Of a stretch of 64,000 nucleotides of DNA, positions 61,979 through 64,000 are shown piece after piece. The stretch covers positions 173,386,530 to 173,450,529 of the forward strand of contig NC_035437.2 in assembly GCF_002127325.2 (NCBI RefSeq). Direction: 5' to 3'. Each line of letters begins with the position of its first letter. The stretch's first letter is position 1. Below the pieces are notes generated by a model. It was not told where the DNA came from. It saw nothing but the letters and a program-made list of their open reading frames with translations, and searched no databases. The stretch is from Helianthus annuus. Taxonomy: Eukaryota; Streptophyta; Magnoliopsida; Asterales; Asteraceae. The position numbers and the translations under genes were made by a program.

Positions 61979-63604
61979 TATGATTTATAATTGTATTATC
62001 TTGATGTATTCTACTTTTGGCTTTTCATGTACAATACTTTTCACCGAAATATCTATTAATTTTTTCATATCTGCTTCTTTTTTCTTAAAAGTAAGTTAGA
62101 AGTGTGGATCCAAATTTATAAAAATAAAAAATAAAAAAATATGATTTATAATTATATTATCTATGTAGGTTGAGTTATAATATAAAGTGCTTTAAGGATA
62201 AGAAGTCACTAGAGAGTGACAAGTGTCCAATGAAAAATCAAGTGAGAGGGTAGTTTCGTCAATAAACTCCATATGCACATGCTTCTCACATGCTAGGAAA
62301 CATGCACATGCAAGTCACATGATATTTCCCCTCAATTTTTTAAACGTCCGTAACTTTTTATACGTCGTTTGTTTTTTTAAAAAATTACACTATAAAATCG
62401 AGCGTCTTTTTATCTTTAATATAAGTACCCTATTGTTATACTTTTCAAAAAAAATTCGAAAACACAGTTGCATATTACACAATCGACATAACGTAAAACA
62501 CAATGAGTATCAAACTAAAAACACAATGGAAAGTAGACAAAAAACACAATCGATAATAACAGATAAAAGACACAATAGACATCAAACTAAAACACAATGT
62601 ACATAACGTATTACACAATGAATATCAACCTAAAAACGCAATGGAAAGTAGATTAAATACACAATTGATGACAACAAATAAAAGGCACAATGGACATCGA
62701 ACTAAAACACAATGAACATCAGACTAAAACACAATGAACAACAAAACAAAAACTCAATGAACTACATATTAAAACACAATAGATAGCAGGCTAAACACAA
62801 TAACCAGAACCTATAACACAATGTATAGAAAACTCACCTAGTTATAATACACAATAATCATAACTAATAACACAATGTATTGAAAACCTAGATATAACAT
62901 CATCTTCATTGTATCATAATTATGTTATAGGTTCTAATAAAAACACAATGTACAAAACCTAAATTAACATTATGTTATAAGTTTTGATAATTACACAATG
63001 TATAGAAACCCTATTAAAAACGTAATGACCAAAACCCAGTTGAAAGACACAATGACCAGAACCTTTAACACAATGCAAAGAAAACCCAGTAAAAACGAAT
63101 TTTTTTACATAGCATTATCATACTCATATTTAAGATAAAAAAACGCTGGTTATTATGGTGAATTTTTTTTAAAAAATAATGTTGTATGAAAAAGTTATGT
63201 ACATTTTAAATTGATGGGAGTAATTGGCACGTGTCTCTCATGTGGAGAGAGAAAGTCAATAAATGTAGGATTCCCTTTATGCCCTTTCACTATTTTCTTT
63301 TTATTAAAACTAATCTCAACCCTTCAAATTAAAGATCAATGGTTTATAATCCTTCTTACCCTTCTTATTTATTTCGTCCTTTGTATTTGATACTATTCCT
63401 ATCTTGATATATTCTACTTTTGTTTTTTCATGTACAACTTTTCACCTAAATATCTATTAATTTTTTCATATCTACTTTATTTTCAATTATTTGTTCTTTT
63501 TCTTAAAAAGTAAGTTAGAATTGTGAATCCAATTTATTTTTATCAAACGATAGGATAAATACTATGATCTAAGGACATATCCCATCAAATTGGTGTACGA
63601 TTAG
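61979..63604. repeat. ACACAAT-rich repeat between two direct repeats of about 150 bp
   Basis: Direct repeats at about 61996-62130 and 63395-63545 share ATTCTACTTTTG, TTTTTCATGTACAA, AATATCTATTAATTTTTTCA and AAAGTAAGTTAGAA. Between them, 62460-63085 holds about twenty ACACAAT cores, about a dozen of them ACACAATG, at irregular spacing. ACAAGTGTCCAAT (62219) and ATTGGCACGTGT (about 63224) may be inverted ends. No gene; the short reading frames are made of the repeat words. Confidence 0.6.
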
Positions 63605-63939
63605 GGTGGAGGGTATAAGGGTGTTTGAGTTGAGTGTTTGAGTGGATAAACACATCGGTGACCACCCCCACTATTTTGAGTTGGGTGTTTGAGTTGGAGA
63701 GAGGTAGTGAATTTCGGTGAGTGTTCACCGATTGAGAGAGGAGAGTGATGAGAGGAGAGGAGAGGAGAGGGGAGAGAGAGAGGCTCAACCAATCATGTTT
63801 TTTTTTATTTGAGGGGTGTTTGACTATACCTAGTGATTGAGTGTAAAATGGAGAGTAGAATGGGTTGTTGACATGGCATAATATTAATGGCTAGGATTTC
63901 ACTCAAACACCCAAAAATCGGTGACTATACCCTCCATCC
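63605..63939. mobile_element. Tourist-like (PIF/Harbinger) MITE
   Basis: 335 bp. Ends GGGTGGAGGGTATA and, mirrored, GGATGGAGGGTATAG, between TTA repeats (63602-63604 and 63940-63942). GAGAGG-rich interior and repeated GTGTTTGAGT words. Reading frames inside are low-complexity. Confidence 0.8.
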
Positions 63940-64000
63940 TTAAAAAGTTTTCCACAGAAGTTGCCAAAAATATCAAATTGTTGAATTGGGCAGGCGTCGT

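Noticed and set aside
62223..62606. A 127-codon frame over the ACACAAT repeats
   Set aside because: Its C-terminal half is translated repeat words, and the rest has no domain.
63585..63792. Serine/proline-rich frames at the window end
   Set aside because: Low-complexity GAGAGG repeats inside a Tourist-like MITE.

Overview
This is a gene-poor, transposon-dense stretch of a plant nuclear genome, AT-rich and eukaryotic. The only host genes I can support are two intact copies of a plant alcohol dehydrogenase (ADH1 type) and a broken third copy, all on the minus strand. Nearly everything else is mobile DNA. The TE families (Tekay-, Ale- and Tat-type LTR elements, RTE and L1 LINEs, MULEs, Tourist-like MITEs, a Helitron) and the intron-rich ADH1 genes point to a eudicot. 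An asterid such as Asteraceae is my guess from the look of the repeats, not something shown here.

Layout. 1-5454: 3' end of a Ty3/gypsy chromovirus (RNase H, integrase, chromodomain-like tail) and its 3.45-kb LTR. 5455-11349: AT-rich DNA with a MULE-type element, a Tourist MITE (9670-9993) and a SINE-like unit. 11350-13541: ADH1 copy A, nine exons. 13972-20821: a MULE with a perfect 9-bp target-site duplication (TSD). It carries a 42-nt exon resembling an FLC-like MADS-box gene and is interrupted by a very young, intact Ty1/copia element (14949-19753) with identical LTRs. 20953-24699: MITEs, a large foldback and an RTE LINE split by a 944-bp TIR element. 24700-37490: a decayed Tat-lineage Ty3/gypsy element on the minus strand (gag, protease, RT, two RNase H domains, integrase). 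It carries an intron-containing antisense gene on the plus strand with its own TATA box.

37702-52051 is a three-level nest. A Helitron holds a MULE (38332-51389, perfect 9-bp TSD). The MULE holds an 11.9-kb Ty3/gypsy element (38793-50654, perfect 5-bp TSD) whose gag is intact but whose pol is reduced to a few recognisable remnants. 52270-54588: a SINE-like fragment, an L1 RT fragment and two tandem Tourist-like MITEs. 54879-55217: truncated ADH1 copy B. 56574-58869: ADH1 copy C, with a MULE-type MITE in intron 2 and another small TIR element between its TATA box and a conserved promoter block. 58991-64000: MITEs, a hAT-like element inserted in a MITE arm, an ACACAAT-rich repeat and a Tourist MITE.

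How it fits together. The window is a local ADH1 duplication pushed apart by about 43 kb of nested insertions. Copies A and C have the same nine-exon structure with identical lengths for exons 2 to 9, and both keep an upstream GGTTTT-rich block that may be an anaerobic-response region. Their nearby promoters and introns have been changed by different transposons, so divergent regulation is likely. The most unusual mobile elements are the gag-only gypsy element, the Tat element with its antisense gene, and the fresh copia insertion.
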